In this document: positions 50,417-59,025 of the stretch, piece by piece | How positions within the stretch are numbered: position 1 is the first letter of the stretch | Layout of the letters: every line of letters starts with the position of its first letter | Assembly: GCF_008932435.1 (NCBI RefSeq) | Contig: NZ_WBWE01000003.1 | Coordinates: forward strand, 124,001-188,000 | From: Brucella pseudintermedia | Lineage (GTDB): Bacteria > Pseudomonadota > Alphaproteobacteria > Rhizobiales > Rhizobiaceae | DNA length: 64,000 nt | Direction of reading: 5' to 3' | Translations under genes and position numbers: made by a program | The notes under the pieces: model-generated | The model's input: only the letters and a program-made list of their open reading frames with translations | Told to the model about the DNA's origin: nothing | Databases searched by the model: none

Positions 50417-51571
50417 CTATTCCAGCGGAGGTGTAAACTCTGCTCTTGGCCGTATGAGAGATCCACTCTCCACCTGTTCGAGCGCATGAGCGAGCCAGCC
50501 CGCGATACGCCCGAGCGCAAACAGAAACAGCGGCGCATCTGGCGGCAGGCCATAGATTTCCGTCACTGCGGCGAGTGCGAAATCGACATTCGGTTTCTCA
50601 CCGAGAATGTCTGCAGCGCTTTGTTCCAGATCGCGATAAGGCGCGGGCAGGTCCAGATGTTTCAGGAGGGCGGAAGCGCGGACGTCACCCGTTTCGCGGT
50701 ATAGCGGATGGCCGAACAAATGAAACTGCGTGCCTTGCATGAGCAGGTCCTTGATCGTCGCCTCCGCGCCTATCTGCCGCGCTTGCGCGATGATTGCAGT
50801 TGCGACAGTTGCGGCGCGTCCATGCCGCGGGCCGATCAAGGTTGATAACCCGGCGAGAATTGCCGCGGAAAGCGGCGCCCCGGTCGATGCGGCAACGCGA
50901 GTGCCGAATGCCGACGCGTTGAGTTCATGATCGGCCAGAAGCACCAATACACGTCGGATCACATCGCTTGCCTGCGGTTTTTGCCAAGCCGACGCAATGC
51001 GTTGATGCATCGGTACATTGGATGAAGAAACGTCAAGAACGGTGTTGTGGAACAATTGCAGGAGACCGAAAGCCTCTTGCCGCAGAATTGCTGTGGAACG
51101 TCCGGAACTGGGCAGATCGTTCGCCGCTCGAATGGCAAAGGTAGTAAACAACCGTTCCAACGGTGCGGGACATGGCTGAGGTCTGGCTGGCCGCGTCTCT
51201 GCAAGGGTGCTGCCGCTATAGTCGAAATTCATCTGCCAAAGCAGGGCGGCTACTTCTTCCAACGTTGCAGTTTCCGACAGCTCAGCCGCATCGCAACCGC
51301 GATAGAGCAGGCGTCCATCGACGATGGTCGAGATGCCCGAACGCATAATAGGAAGCCCCCACCGAATGGTGTCGGCGGCAACAACGCTATCCCTTTTACG
51401 CCCGGGACGCCGTTCTGCCAGTCGTTGAACGTCCTCGGATCTATAGAGGCTGCGTCTTGGGTCGTCGGGCAGCGGCTTGGAACGGATGCGGCCACGGCTG
51501 ACATTGGCGTAAAGAGTTTGCGGCTTCGTTTGAAGAATGGCGAGTGCTTCTTCCGCTGTTAGCCAGTTCAT
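50417..51571 (-). CDS. Citrate synthase-like protein with N-terminal HTH domain
   Basis: About 384 residues. The N-terminus (about 4-55) is a MerR/excisionase-type helix-turn-helix: LTAEEALAILQTKPQTLYANVSRG, then a wing-like LYRSEDVQRLAERR. The rest is a citrate synthase fold with all key segments: GPRHGR, LFGHPLYRE (His) and KPNVDFALAAV (Asp). So it may bind DNA and still have an active site. ATG 51571 has GGGA six bases upstream; ATG 51586 is the alternative. Divergent to another citrate synthase-like gene. Confidence 0.88.
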   Translation of the reverse strand: MNWLTAEEALAILQTKPQTLYANVSRGRIRSKPLPDDPRRSLYRSEDVQRLAERRPGRKRDSVVAADTIRWGLPIMRSGISTIVDGRLLYRGCDAAELSETATLEEVAALLWQMNFDYSGSTLAETRPARPQPCPAPLERLFTTFAIRAANDLPSSGRSTAILRQEAFGLLQLFHNTVLDVSSSNVPMHQRIASAWQKPQASDVIRRVLVLLADHELNASAFGTRVAASTGAPLSAAILAGLSTLIGPRHGRAATVATAIIAQARQIGAEATIKDLLMQGTQFHLFGHPLYRETGDVRASALLKHLDLPAPYRDLEQSAADILGEKPNVDFALAAVTEIYGLPPDAPLFLFALGRIAGWLAHALEQVESGSLIRPRAEFTPPLE

Positions 51572-51596
51572 TATTGGTCCCAACATTGATCGATTT

Positions 51597-51614
51597 CGTC
51601 AAGATTGACGTCAA
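51597..51614. promoter_or_regulatory. Symmetrical operator-like element between the two citrate synthase-like genes
   Basis: CGTCAA (51597-51602), then GA, then TTGACG (51605-51610) overlapping CGTCAA (51609-51614): three copies of one half-site in alternating orientation. The central ATTGACGTCAAT (51604-51615) is a perfect 12-bp palindrome. TTGACG boxes on both strands could also act as -35 elements, so the element overlaps both likely promoters. Confidence 0.6.
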
Positions 51615-51658
51615 TTATACTTGGATAGAAAGTCGAAAGGCAAACAAGGAGAATTGTC

Positions 51659-52753
51659 ATGAATAGCGGTCTTGAGGATGTGGTTGCTGCCGAAACGGTA
51701 TTGTCTGACGTTGATGGGCTTGCAGGCAGACTGATTATTCGCGGTCGATCGCTGGACGATCTGGTTCCGCATAGCAGCGTCGAAGACGGAATAGAGCTTC
51801 TTTGGGACGGGTTTTTCGAAGATCTTCCCAAAGGAAAAGAGCTTCAGAAGGCTCTCGGCGAAGCCCGCTTGCAGGTATTTCATCATACAGATGCTCTTGA
51901 TGATGCATTGATGGAGTTGCCGCCGCTGGAAGCACTGCGCGCATTGATGGCGCGCATCCCGGACCTGGACGATCTCACCGCCGCGCTGCATCTGATGGCC
52001 GCGCCGGCGGTTTTCACGACTGCCATTTTACGGGAGCGCAAGGGGCGGAGTCCCGTCCGTCCTGATCCCACACTTCCGCATAGTGCGGATATACTTCGCA
52101 TGATGAATGCGGCAATGCCTGATGAAGTGGAAGTTGCCGGACTGGATACTTATCTCATGACGGTCTGCGACCATGGATTGAATGCCTCGACATTCGCCGC
52201 ACGCGTCGTGGCCTCGACACGAGCTGGTTTGACCTCTTCTTTGCTCGCTGCAATCAGCGCGTTGAAAGGGCCCTTGCACGGTGGTGCTCCCGGTCCGGTA
52301 CTCGATATGCTCGATGCTATTGGCAAGCCCGAGAACGCAGAATGGTGGCTTGAATCGGCAATTGCCGATGGAGATAGGTTGATGGGGTTCGGCCATCGGG
52401 TTTATCGCGTGCGCGATCCGCGTGCAGACGCTCTGAAATCCGCGTTAAAGAGCATCGAAGCCCTGGGGCATTCACGCGGAAAGCATCGGGTGGAATTGGC
52501 CGAGGCAGTAGAGAAGGCAGCCATAGCGGTTCTCAAGCGCCACAAGCCGGATCGGCCTCTCGAAACCAATGTCGAGTTCTATACTGCTCTTTTGCTTGAG
52601 CAACTGGGTTTCCCGCGTGAGGCTTTCACTTGTGTCTTTGCAATGGGCAGAACCATGGGGTGGATCGCTCATTGCCGGGAACAGCTCGCGACAAGCAAGC
52701 TCATTCGCCCGCAATCGCGGTACATAGGTCCGAAGGTAGAACTGGTGGCTTAA
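51659..52753 (+). CDS. Citrate synthase-like protein (citrate/2-methylcitrate synthase family)
   Basis: A 364-residue citrate synthase fold protein without HTH. It has GPLHGGAPGPVLDML (His), MGFGHRVYRVRDPRA (His) and, in place of the Asp motif, NVEFYTALLL (Glu for Asp). A CAAGGAGAA site precedes the ATG at 51659. It is divergent from the HTH-fused one and probably acts with it. It is not the main TCA citrate synthase by context; the acyl-CoA acceptor is unknown. Confidence 0.88.
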   Translation: MNSGLEDVVAAETVLSDVDGLAGRLIIRGRSLDDLVPHSSVEDGIELLWDGFFEDLPKGKELQKALGEARLQVFHHTDALDDALMELPPLEALRALMARIPDLDDLTAALHLMAAPAVFTTAILRERKGRSPVRPDPTLPHSADILRMMNAAMPDEVEVAGLDTYLMTVCDHGLNASTFAARVVASTRAGLTSSLLAAISALKGPLHGGAPGPVLDMLDAIGKPENAEWWLESAIADGDRLMGFGHRVYRVRDPRADALKSALKSIEALGHSRGKHRVELAEAVEKAAIAVLKRHKPDRPLETNVEFYTALLLEQLGFPREAFTCVFAMGRTMGWIAHCREQLATSKLIRPQSRYIGPKVELVA

Positions 52754-52783
52754 CACCAATCCAGAAGGATCAAAATGAAACGT

Positions 52784-52822
52784 CTGGAGCGCGCGGATAT
52801 GCTTCATCGATCGGCGCTCCAG
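52784..52822 (+). terminator. Hairpin after the citrate synthase-like gene
   Basis: CTGGAGCGC (52784-52792) pairs with GCGCTCCAG (52814-52822) across a 21-base loop. T-tract absent, so a weak terminator or a structured trailer. Confidence 0.35.
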
Positions 52823-52939
52823 GCATTCGAATATGTGTGAAGAGTTGTCCTTCGCACTATAAACATCACTGTCATATCGCTGTGACAGGAATCGAGTTTT
52901 CTGCGCTCAGATCAGGTTGCCATTGAAGGGGACAACCAA

Positions 52940-53806
52940 ATGAGCGCTGATGTTCCGCAGCCCAGAAAACTCCGAACGCTTTTCATTTCGGATGTGCATC
53001 TCGGTTCAAAAGCCGCACAGGCCGAACTGCTTCTGGATTTCCTCCGTTACCACGAAGCAGAGACGATCTACCTTGTGGGCGATATCGTCGATGGTTGGCG
53101 TCTGCGGCGCAATTGGCATTGGCCGCAGGAACATAATGATGTGGTCCAGAAGCTGCTCCGCAAGAGCCGCAAGGGTGCGAATATCATCTATATCGCAGGC
53201 AATCACGACGAATTTCTACGAAATTTCCAAGGAACGCATTTCGGCGGCATCGAAGTGATGAACCGCGCCATTCACGAGACGGCGGATGGTCGCAAGTTTC
53301 TGGTTATCCATGGTGACCAGTTCGATGTTGTTGTTCGCAATGCTCGCTTCATCGCTTATTTGGGCGATTGGGCATACGACACCGCGATCTGGATAAACAC
53401 GGTCATGAGCCGTATCCGCTCGCTTTTCGGCTTACGCTACTGGTCATTTTCGGCCTGGGCGAAATTCCGGGTCAAAAAGGCGGTTAACTTTATCGGCCAG
53501 TTCGAGAATGTGGTTTCTGAAGAAGCGCAGCGAATTGGTGTTGACGGGGTGATCTGCGGTCATATTCATCATGCGACAATCGAAAGCATGAATGGCGTCG
53601 AATACATCAATACCGGCGACTGGGTGGAAAGCTGCACGGCCGTGATCGAACATTTCGACGGTCGGATGGAACTCATCGAATGGACCGAACGCCGTGACCG
53701 CCGTCCGACAACAGGACGCGTCCATTTCGACAGCGAAGAGCGTGATGAGGGCAGGGTCATTCCACTGCCGCGCCCCGCTCGCGGATTGGCGAACCTCCGC
53801 CGATGA
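52940..53806 (+). CDS. LpxH-like calcineurin-type metallophosphatase
   Basis: A 288-residue metallophosphoesterase with all five motifs: FISDVHLGSKA (Asp18, His20), VGDIVDGW, AGNHDEFLR, VIHGDQFD and GHIHHA. The sequence resembles UDP-2,3-diacylglucosamine diphosphatase (LpxH) relatives, but alphaproteobacteria usually use LpxI, so the substrate is probably another phosphorylated lipid or sugar. Its stop overlaps the ATG of the glycosyltransferase (ATGA), a fixed two-gene module. Confidence 0.85.
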   Translation: MSADVPQPRKLRTLFISDVHLGSKAAQAELLLDFLRYHEAETIYLVGDIVDGWRLRRNWHWPQEHNDVVQKLLRKSRKGANIIYIAGNHDEFLRNFQGTHFGGIEVMNRAIHETADGRKFLVIHGDQFDVVVRNARFIAYLGDWAYDTAIWINTVMSRIRSLFGLRYWSFSAWAKFRVKKAVNFIGQFENVVSEEAQRIGVDGVICGHIHHATIESMNGVEYINTGDWVESCTAVIEHFDGRMELIEWTERRDRRPTTGRVHFDSEERDEGRVIPLPRPARGLANLRR

Positions 53807-54864
53807 AGAAAATCGTCATCGTCACCGACGCCTGGCACCCTCAAGTCAACGGCGTCGTGCGCACGTTGACCAAGTGCCGCGATCTGATGAGCGAGCGGGG
53901 ATATAACGTTGCAGTTATTTCCCCGCTGGACTACAGGTCCGTGCCCTGTCCGACATACCCCGAAATCCGGCTGGCCATGACGACGCCGGGCGCGCTCAAA
54001 AAGCGCCTAAAAGCCATGCGGCCAGATTTCGTGCATATTGCAACGGAAGGCCCACTTGGATTTATGGCGCGGCGTGCCTGTATGAAGATGGGATGGTCCT
54101 TCACGACCAGTTTTCACACACGATTTCCTGAATATCTGCAGGAGCGCTTTCCTGTCCCTCCGCGCTGGACCTACGCATTTCTTCGGCGTTTCCACAACGC
54201 GGCAGCGAATACGCTGGTGCCCACCCAATCCATACTTGATGACCTCAAGGCCCGTGGTTTTACGAAGCTGGAACTCTGGACGCGCGGCGTCGATCGAACA
54301 TTGTTCTACCCTCGATCCGAAGTGCCGAAGGAGTTGCCGCGGCCGGTGTTTATCTGTGTGGGACGGGTCGCCACCGAAAAGAACCTGCCTGCGTTTCTGG
54401 AGCTCGACCTGCCCGGCACAAAGCTGATTGTCGGAGATGGCCCGTCCCTTGATGATCTAAAGGCGCAGTTTCCGGAAGCGGTGTTCGTGGGGAAACGAGA
54501 AGGTGAAGCGCTGGCCAAGACTTATGCCGCAGCCGACGTGTTTGTCTTTCCTAGCCGAACAGATACATTCGGCCTCGTTTTGCTGGAGGCGATTGCTTCC
54601 GGCCTGCCAGTCGCAGCCTATCCGGTTCCCGGATCACGAGATGTTGTCGGCGTCACCGGCGCAGGCGTTCTTTCCGAAGACCTCGGAAAGGCATGTCTGG
54701 CTGCCCTGGAAATGAAGCCGTTTGAACCTGCACAAGTGCTCAAACAATTCACCTGGGATGCCTGCGCCGATATCTTTGAAGGTGCGCTCGCTCCGGTCAA
54801 TGGAACAGGGAGCGAGAGCTATCAACGCGCAGGTCAGCCCCAGACGGCAGCGTCCGGCGGATAG
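53803..54864 (+). CDS. GT4 family glycosyltransferase
   Basis: A 353-residue GT-B glycosyltransferase with the N-terminal VTDAWHPQVNGVVRTL, SFHTRFPEYLQERFPVP and the C-terminal nucleotide-sugar motif FPSRTDTFGLVLLEAIASGLPVAAYP (with the two-Glu-type EX7E region in TFGLVLLEA). Sequence features resemble the SqdX/MgtA/PimB lipid-glycosyl transferases. Linked by overlap to the metallophosphatase. Its last 31 bases overlap the next gene on the other strand. Confidence 0.88.
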   Translation: MKKIVIVTDAWHPQVNGVVRTLTKCRDLMSERGYNVAVISPLDYRSVPCPTYPEIRLAMTTPGALKKRLKAMRPDFVHIATEGPLGFMARRACMKMGWSFTTSFHTRFPEYLQERFPVPPRWTYAFLRRFHNAAANTLVPTQSILDDLKARGFTKLELWTRGVDRTLFYPRSEVPKELPRPVFICVGRVATEKNLPAFLELDLPGTKLIVGDGPSLDDLKAQFPEAVFVGKREGEALAKTYAAADVFVFPSRTDTFGLVLLEAIASGLPVAAYPVPGSRDVVGVTGAGVLSEDLGKACLAALEMKPFEPAQVLKQFTWDACADIFEGALAPVNGTGSESYQRAGQPQTAASGG

Positions 54865-55814
54865 ACCAGAGCGCCTTCATAGCGCAAGCCGGGATTGCGA
54901 TCCTGGGCCAGAAGCAATGGTCCGTCGAGATCAACCACATTGGCTTTTTGGGCAAGCAGGACAGCGGGCGCCATGCCGAGCGACGTGCCGACCATGCAGC
55001 CGACCATGACCTGAAGCCCGAGGTTAATCGCCTTGTCCCGCATGATGAGGCCTTCGGTCAATCCGCCCGCTTTATCGAGCTTGATATTCACGGCGTCATA
55101 GCGCTTGGCCAGTTCCTCAAGACCAACCGAGGTGTGAACGCTCTCATCGGCGCAGATAATGACGGGGCGATCGATTTGACTGAGGATGTGATCATTATCG
55201 GCTGGCAGGGGTTGCTCAATGAGAACGACGCCCGCGTCAGCTGCGGCGCGCATGTTCTCGACAATGTTATCTGCTGTCCATCCCTCGTTCGCGTCGATGA
55301 TAATGCGGCTGTTGGGCGCTGCATTTGTGACGGCGCGGATTTTTTCGATATCGTTTTCGCCGCCCATTTTCACTTTGATAAGAGGATAATGTGCGACCTT
55401 CGCAGCCGATTCCGCCATTTCGGAAGGCGTGCCGAGCGAAACGGTGATTGCCGTTTCAAGCGGGCGAGGCGGTATGCCGAGCATATCGGCAACGCTTTTG
55501 CCCGATTGCTTTGCTTCGAGATCCCATAGGGCGCAATCGACTGCATTGCGGGCAGCGCCTGCGGGAATCAGTATTTGAATATCCTGGCGCGTTGCGCCGT
55601 TCTCGATTGCGGAGCGGGCGGCCTCGATTTGTGCGCTCACGCTTTCGATGCTTTCGCCGTAGCGTGCATAAGGTACGCATTCGCCACGTCCTTGATGAGA
55701 ACCGTTGCTGATCGCACACACAACAACCGCGGCCTCCGTCTTTGAGCCTCGGGAGATTGTGAATTTTCCGGCGATGGGATAGCGTTCTACAGTGATATTC
55801 AAGGTATTGTGCAT
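54834..55814 (-). CDS. Dipeptide epimerase (L-Ala-D/L-Glu epimerase-like)
   Basis: A 326-residue enolase-superfamily protein. It has the KxK motif in PLIKVKMGGEND, the metal ligands in IIDANEGW, LIEQPL and ICADES, and the general acid/base lysine in AVNIKLDKAGGL. These fit the dipeptide epimerase family that recycles murein tripeptide; the precise dipeptide is inferred. The start at 55814 is chosen as the family start; the longer open frame is not conserved. Convergent with the glycosyltransferase, divergent from mlaE. Confidence 0.9.
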   Translation of the reverse strand: MHNTLNITVERYPIAGKFTISRGSKTEAAVVVCAISNGSHQGRGECVPYARYGESIESVSAQIEAARSAIENGATRQDIQILIPAGAARNAVDCALWDLEAKQSGKSVADMLGIPPRPLETAITVSLGTPSEMAESAAKVAHYPLIKVKMGGENDIEKIRAVTNAAPNSRIIIDANEGWTADNIVENMRAAADAGVVLIEQPLPADNDHILSQIDRPVIICADESVHTSVGLEELAKRYDAVNIKLDKAGGLTEGLIMRDKAINLGLQVMVGCMVGTSLGMAPAVLLAQKANVVDLDGPLLLAQDRNPGLRYEGALVYPPDAAVWG

Positions 55815-55874
55815 AGAGATGCCCTCTGGGACGCAGTATTTCGGTCGTTCAGCGACTCGTATATGAGGTAGGCC

Positions 55875-57050
55875 ATGTTGACCGACACTGCCGACAAAGC
55901 AAGAGCTGCCGACAACTCTGCGCCGAAGATTGATCTGGTGGAGCGCGACGGCGTGCGCCATATCCAGATGAATGGTCGCTGGGTTTCGCAAAGCGTCAAT
56001 CTTGTCGATGACAAGATGCGTGGCCTTGAGAAGGCGGATCAGAAAGAAACAACGATTATTGATATTTCTGCCGTTTCCAGTCTCGATACGGCAGGTGCTT
56101 GGCTGATAGAACGCCTGCGGCAGCGCCTAGTCGCACAGAAAGTGGATGTGCAACTGGAAGGCGTGCGACAATCCTGGCTTCCCTTGATGGAGGAAGTAGG
56201 TCAGGCCGTCGAGCGCACCCTGGACATTCCTCGTCAGAAAAAACCGTTCTTCCTCGTTTCATTTCTGGCCGCGCTTGGCGGCGGCGTGGTTTCCGTTGGC
56301 AGTGACTTTAAGATGGCGATGCACATTCTTGGGGCCACCATCCGGGGAGCCCAGTTGAAATATGGGCGCGGCAGCGGCATTCCCTTCGCAGCAATTGTCA
56401 CGCAGATGGACCGCATGGGCGTCGGTGCGATTCCCATCATCATCCTGATGTCGACGATTGTTGGTGCAATCATTGCCCAGCAGGGTGCGTTTCAGTTGCG
56501 GTACTTCGGCGCAGAGATTTTTGTCGTCGATCTGGTCGGTATTCTGGTATTGCGTGAACTTGGCGTGCTTCTGACGGCGATTATGATTGCGGGGCGCTCA
56601 GGAAGCGCCATCACAGCCGAAATCGGCTCCATGAAGATGCGTGAAGAGACCGACGCCCTGACGGTTATCGGTCTCAATCCGGTGGGTGTTCTGGTCTTTC
56701 CACGGTTGGTGGCGTTGGTCCTGGTCCTGCCATTGCTTACCATTATTTCCGATCTCGCTGCGCTGATCGGCGCTGGCGGCGTCGCCTGGTTCTATTCCAA
56801 TATTTCACCTGATGCTTTTATCAGCCGGTTGCACGATGCGGTCGCGCTGAACACTTATTTTGCAGGCCTTATCAAGGCGCCGTTCATGGCCATGATTATC
56901 GGGATTCTCGCTTCGGTAGAAGGAATGAAGGTCGGAGGCAGTGCGGAATCGCTTGGTCGTCGTGTTACGGCGTCGGTCGTGAAGGCAATTTTCGTGGTTA
57001 TTGTCGTGGATGGTTTGTTCGCGATGTTTTATGCAGCCATTAATTTTTAG
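55875..57050 (+). CDS. mlaE: MlaE-type permease with N-terminal STAS domain
   Basis: A 391-residue inner-membrane protein. Residues about 15-110 form a STAS domain (IDISAVSSLDTAGAWLIERLRQRL), equivalent to MlaB but fused. The rest is the MlaE permease (about 120-391), with GVGAIPIIILMSTIVGAIIAQQGAFQ and GRSGSAITAEIGSMKMREETDAL. It belongs to the retrograde (or anterograde) phospholipid ABC transporter at the outer-membrane asymmetry system. First gene of an mlaE-mlaF-mlaD-lipoprotein cluster. Confidence 0.93.
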   Translation: MLTDTADKARAADNSAPKIDLVERDGVRHIQMNGRWVSQSVNLVDDKMRGLEKADQKETTIIDISAVSSLDTAGAWLIERLRQRLVAQKVDVQLEGVRQSWLPLMEEVGQAVERTLDIPRQKKPFFLVSFLAALGGGVVSVGSDFKMAMHILGATIRGAQLKYGRGSGIPFAAIVTQMDRMGVGAIPIIILMSTIVGAIIAQQGAFQLRYFGAEIFVVDLVGILVLRELGVLLTAIMIAGRSGSAITAEIGSMKMREETDALTVIGLNPVGVLVFPRLVALVLVLPLLTIISDLAALIGAGGVAWFYSNISPDAFISRLHDAVALNTYFAGLIKAPFMAMIIGILASVEGMKVGGSAESLGRRVTASVVKAIFVVIVVDGLFAMFYAAINF

Positions 57051-57168
57051 ATGCAGCTTATTGTTCTTTGTTTTTAATGGGCTCTTTGGGACACAGTTGC
57101 ACAGAAAATTGACCCCTCGATCGTGTTCAAAGGTTCTGTCTGAAGCCAAGCTCAGCTAAAGGATGATT

Positions 57169-58026
57169 ATGGAGAACGGCATCGACCACGGGTCGCAACC
57201 GCAGGATGAAGATATTCGCCAGACGACCGTGCCGATGATCTCGGTGCGCGACGTGACGGTTTCGTTCGGACGTCAAACGGTGCTCGATAAATTATCCCTT
57301 GAGATTTACAGGGGGGAGGTTCTCGGTTTTATCGGTCCTTCCGGTTCGGGTAAGTCCGTTCTGATGCGAACCATTCTTGGTCTCAATAAAAAGCAATCCG
57401 GCGAGATCGAGATATTGGGTCGCAATATCGATCAGTTGAACGAGCTGGAAAAGATGTCCATTGATATGCGTATGGGCGTTCTATTTCAGCATGGGGCGTT
57501 GTTTTCCGCATTGAATGTTCTTGAAAATATTCAGGTTCCGATGCGCGAATATCTCGATCTTTCTCCGAAGCTGATGGACGAGCTGGCGCGATTGAAGATC
57601 GACTTGGTTGGCCTGAAGCCGGACACGGCAGAAAAGTTTCCGTCCGAACTTTCCGGCGGCATGATCAAACGCGCTGCGCTGGCACGTGCGCTGGCCTTGG
57701 ACCCCGACATTCTCTTTCTTGATGAACCGACCTCCGGACTCGATCCCATTGGAGCGGCCGATTTCGATGACCTGATTGCCAATCTGCGGGATACGATGGG
57801 GCTGACCGTTTATATGGTCACCCATGATCTCGACAGCCTTTTTGCGATTTGCGACCGGATTGCTGTTCTTGGGGGCAAGAAAGTGCTCGTCAGTGGCACC
57901 ATTGAAGACATGCTGACGGTGGACGATCCGTGGGTTAAATCCTATTTTCGGGGCAAGCGCGCGCGCCAGATCGATCCGTCGGCGCCAACGAGACGGCGGC
58001 CTGGCAGCCGCTTGCAGACTGGATAA
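57169..58026 (+). CDS. mlaF: MlaF-type ABC ATPase
   Basis: A 285-residue ATPase of the Mla transporter, with Walker A GPSGSGKSV, signature LSGGMIKRAALARAL, Walker B ILFLDEPTSGLDPIGA and H-loop VTHDLD. The C-terminal extension is basic (KRARQIDPSAPTRRRPGSR). ATG 57169 has AAGGA five bases upstream; ATG 57163 adds two residues and overlaps the site. It precedes mlaD by three bases. Confidence 0.95.
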   Translation: MENGIDHGSQPQDEDIRQTTVPMISVRDVTVSFGRQTVLDKLSLEIYRGEVLGFIGPSGSGKSVLMRTILGLNKKQSGEIEILGRNIDQLNELEKMSIDMRMGVLFQHGALFSALNVLENIQVPMREYLDLSPKLMDELARLKIDLVGLKPDTAEKFPSELSGGMIKRAALARALALDPDILFLDEPTSGLDPIGAADFDDLIANLRDTMGLTVYMVTHDLDSLFAICDRIAVLGGKKVLVSGTIEDMLTVDDPWVKSYFRGKRARQIDPSAPTRRRPGSRLQTG

Positions 58027-58029
58027 AAT

Positions 58030-59025
58030 ATGGAAACTAAAGCCAATTACGTACTGGTGGGTGTGTTCACGCTTATGGTCAGCCTATTGGCTTTCGCTTT
58101 CGTGTTCTGGATTGCCCGTTTCGGAGAAGCACGCGATTCTCTGGAACTCGATGTTCGTATTCCGGGCTCCGTTACCGGCCTTTCAATTGGAAGTCAGGTC
58201 CTGTTCAACGGTATCAAGGTTGGTGATGTTCGGGCACTGCATCTCGATCCCACCAATCCCGAAATGGTGATTGTTAAAACGCGGGTCAACGCGACAACGC
58301 CGATTACCCGCTCGACTACGGCTACCCTTGGGTTCCAGGGGCTGACGGGACTGGCTTATATCGAGTTGAAGGGCGGTCGTCTCGATGAACCCAATCTGCT
58401 GACAGAAGCCGAGAAGGGCGAGACGGTTGCCCGTATCGACGCCGATCCATCCTCGATCAATAATCTTCTCGCCACGGCACAGGACATCGCGGCAAGAGCG
58501 AATTCCGTGTTGGGACAGTTGGAAGGTTTTGTGAAGGATGCCCGCGGGCCGCTTACGGATACGATCAACAACACGAAGACATTCACCGACGCTCTGGCGA
58601 AGAATGCGGATATCATTCAGGAGCTTGGTGAGAATACGGGAAATATCAGTCAGATCGTTACAGACGCCAAGGACATGATGGCTCGCTTGAACGCTGCGTC
58701 TGTGCGCGTCGACGCCATTCTGGCCAAGACTGACAAGCTTTTGTCGAGCGACGACAAGGATGGTGTCGTCGCACAAGCGAAGGCAACGCTGGAATCCATC
58801 CGACAGACCTCGGACAATCTGGACAAACGGCTGGGACCTATCGCGGACAACCTTCAACGTTTTTCCGGACAGGGACTGCGTGACGTGCAATCGGTCGTCG
58901 TGGACAGCCGCCGTTCCATTCAGCGCATAGAACAAGCCATCACCGATCTTGAGCGCAATCCTCAGCGTCTTATCTTTGGCGGTCAGGGAAATGTACCTCG
59001 GTATGACGGGAGGACGCGTCATTGA
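58030..59025 (+). CDS. mlaD: MlaD-type MCE-domain substrate-binding protein
   Basis: A 331-residue membrane-anchored MCE protein: one N-terminal helix (about 8-30), an MCE beta-barrel domain (about 40-120, GSVTGLSIGSQVLFNGIKVGDVR, the classical MCE sequence), and a long alpha-helical tail (about 130-320). The tail could reach across the periplasm, as in the longer MCE proteins. The TGA overlaps the TTG start of the next gene. Confidence 0.94.
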   Translation: METKANYVLVGVFTLMVSLLAFAFVFWIARFGEARDSLELDVRIPGSVTGLSIGSQVLFNGIKVGDVRALHLDPTNPEMVIVKTRVNATTPITRSTTATLGFQGLTGLAYIELKGGRLDEPNLLTEAEKGETVARIDADPSSINNLLATAQDIAARANSVLGQLEGFVKDARGPLTDTINNTKTFTDALAKNADIIQELGENTGNISQIVTDAKDMMARLNAASVRVDAILAKTDKLLSSDDKDGVVAQAKATLESIRQTSDNLDKRLGPIADNLQRFSGQGLRDVQSVVVDSRRSIQRIEQAITDLERNPQRLIFGGQGNVPRYDGRTRH

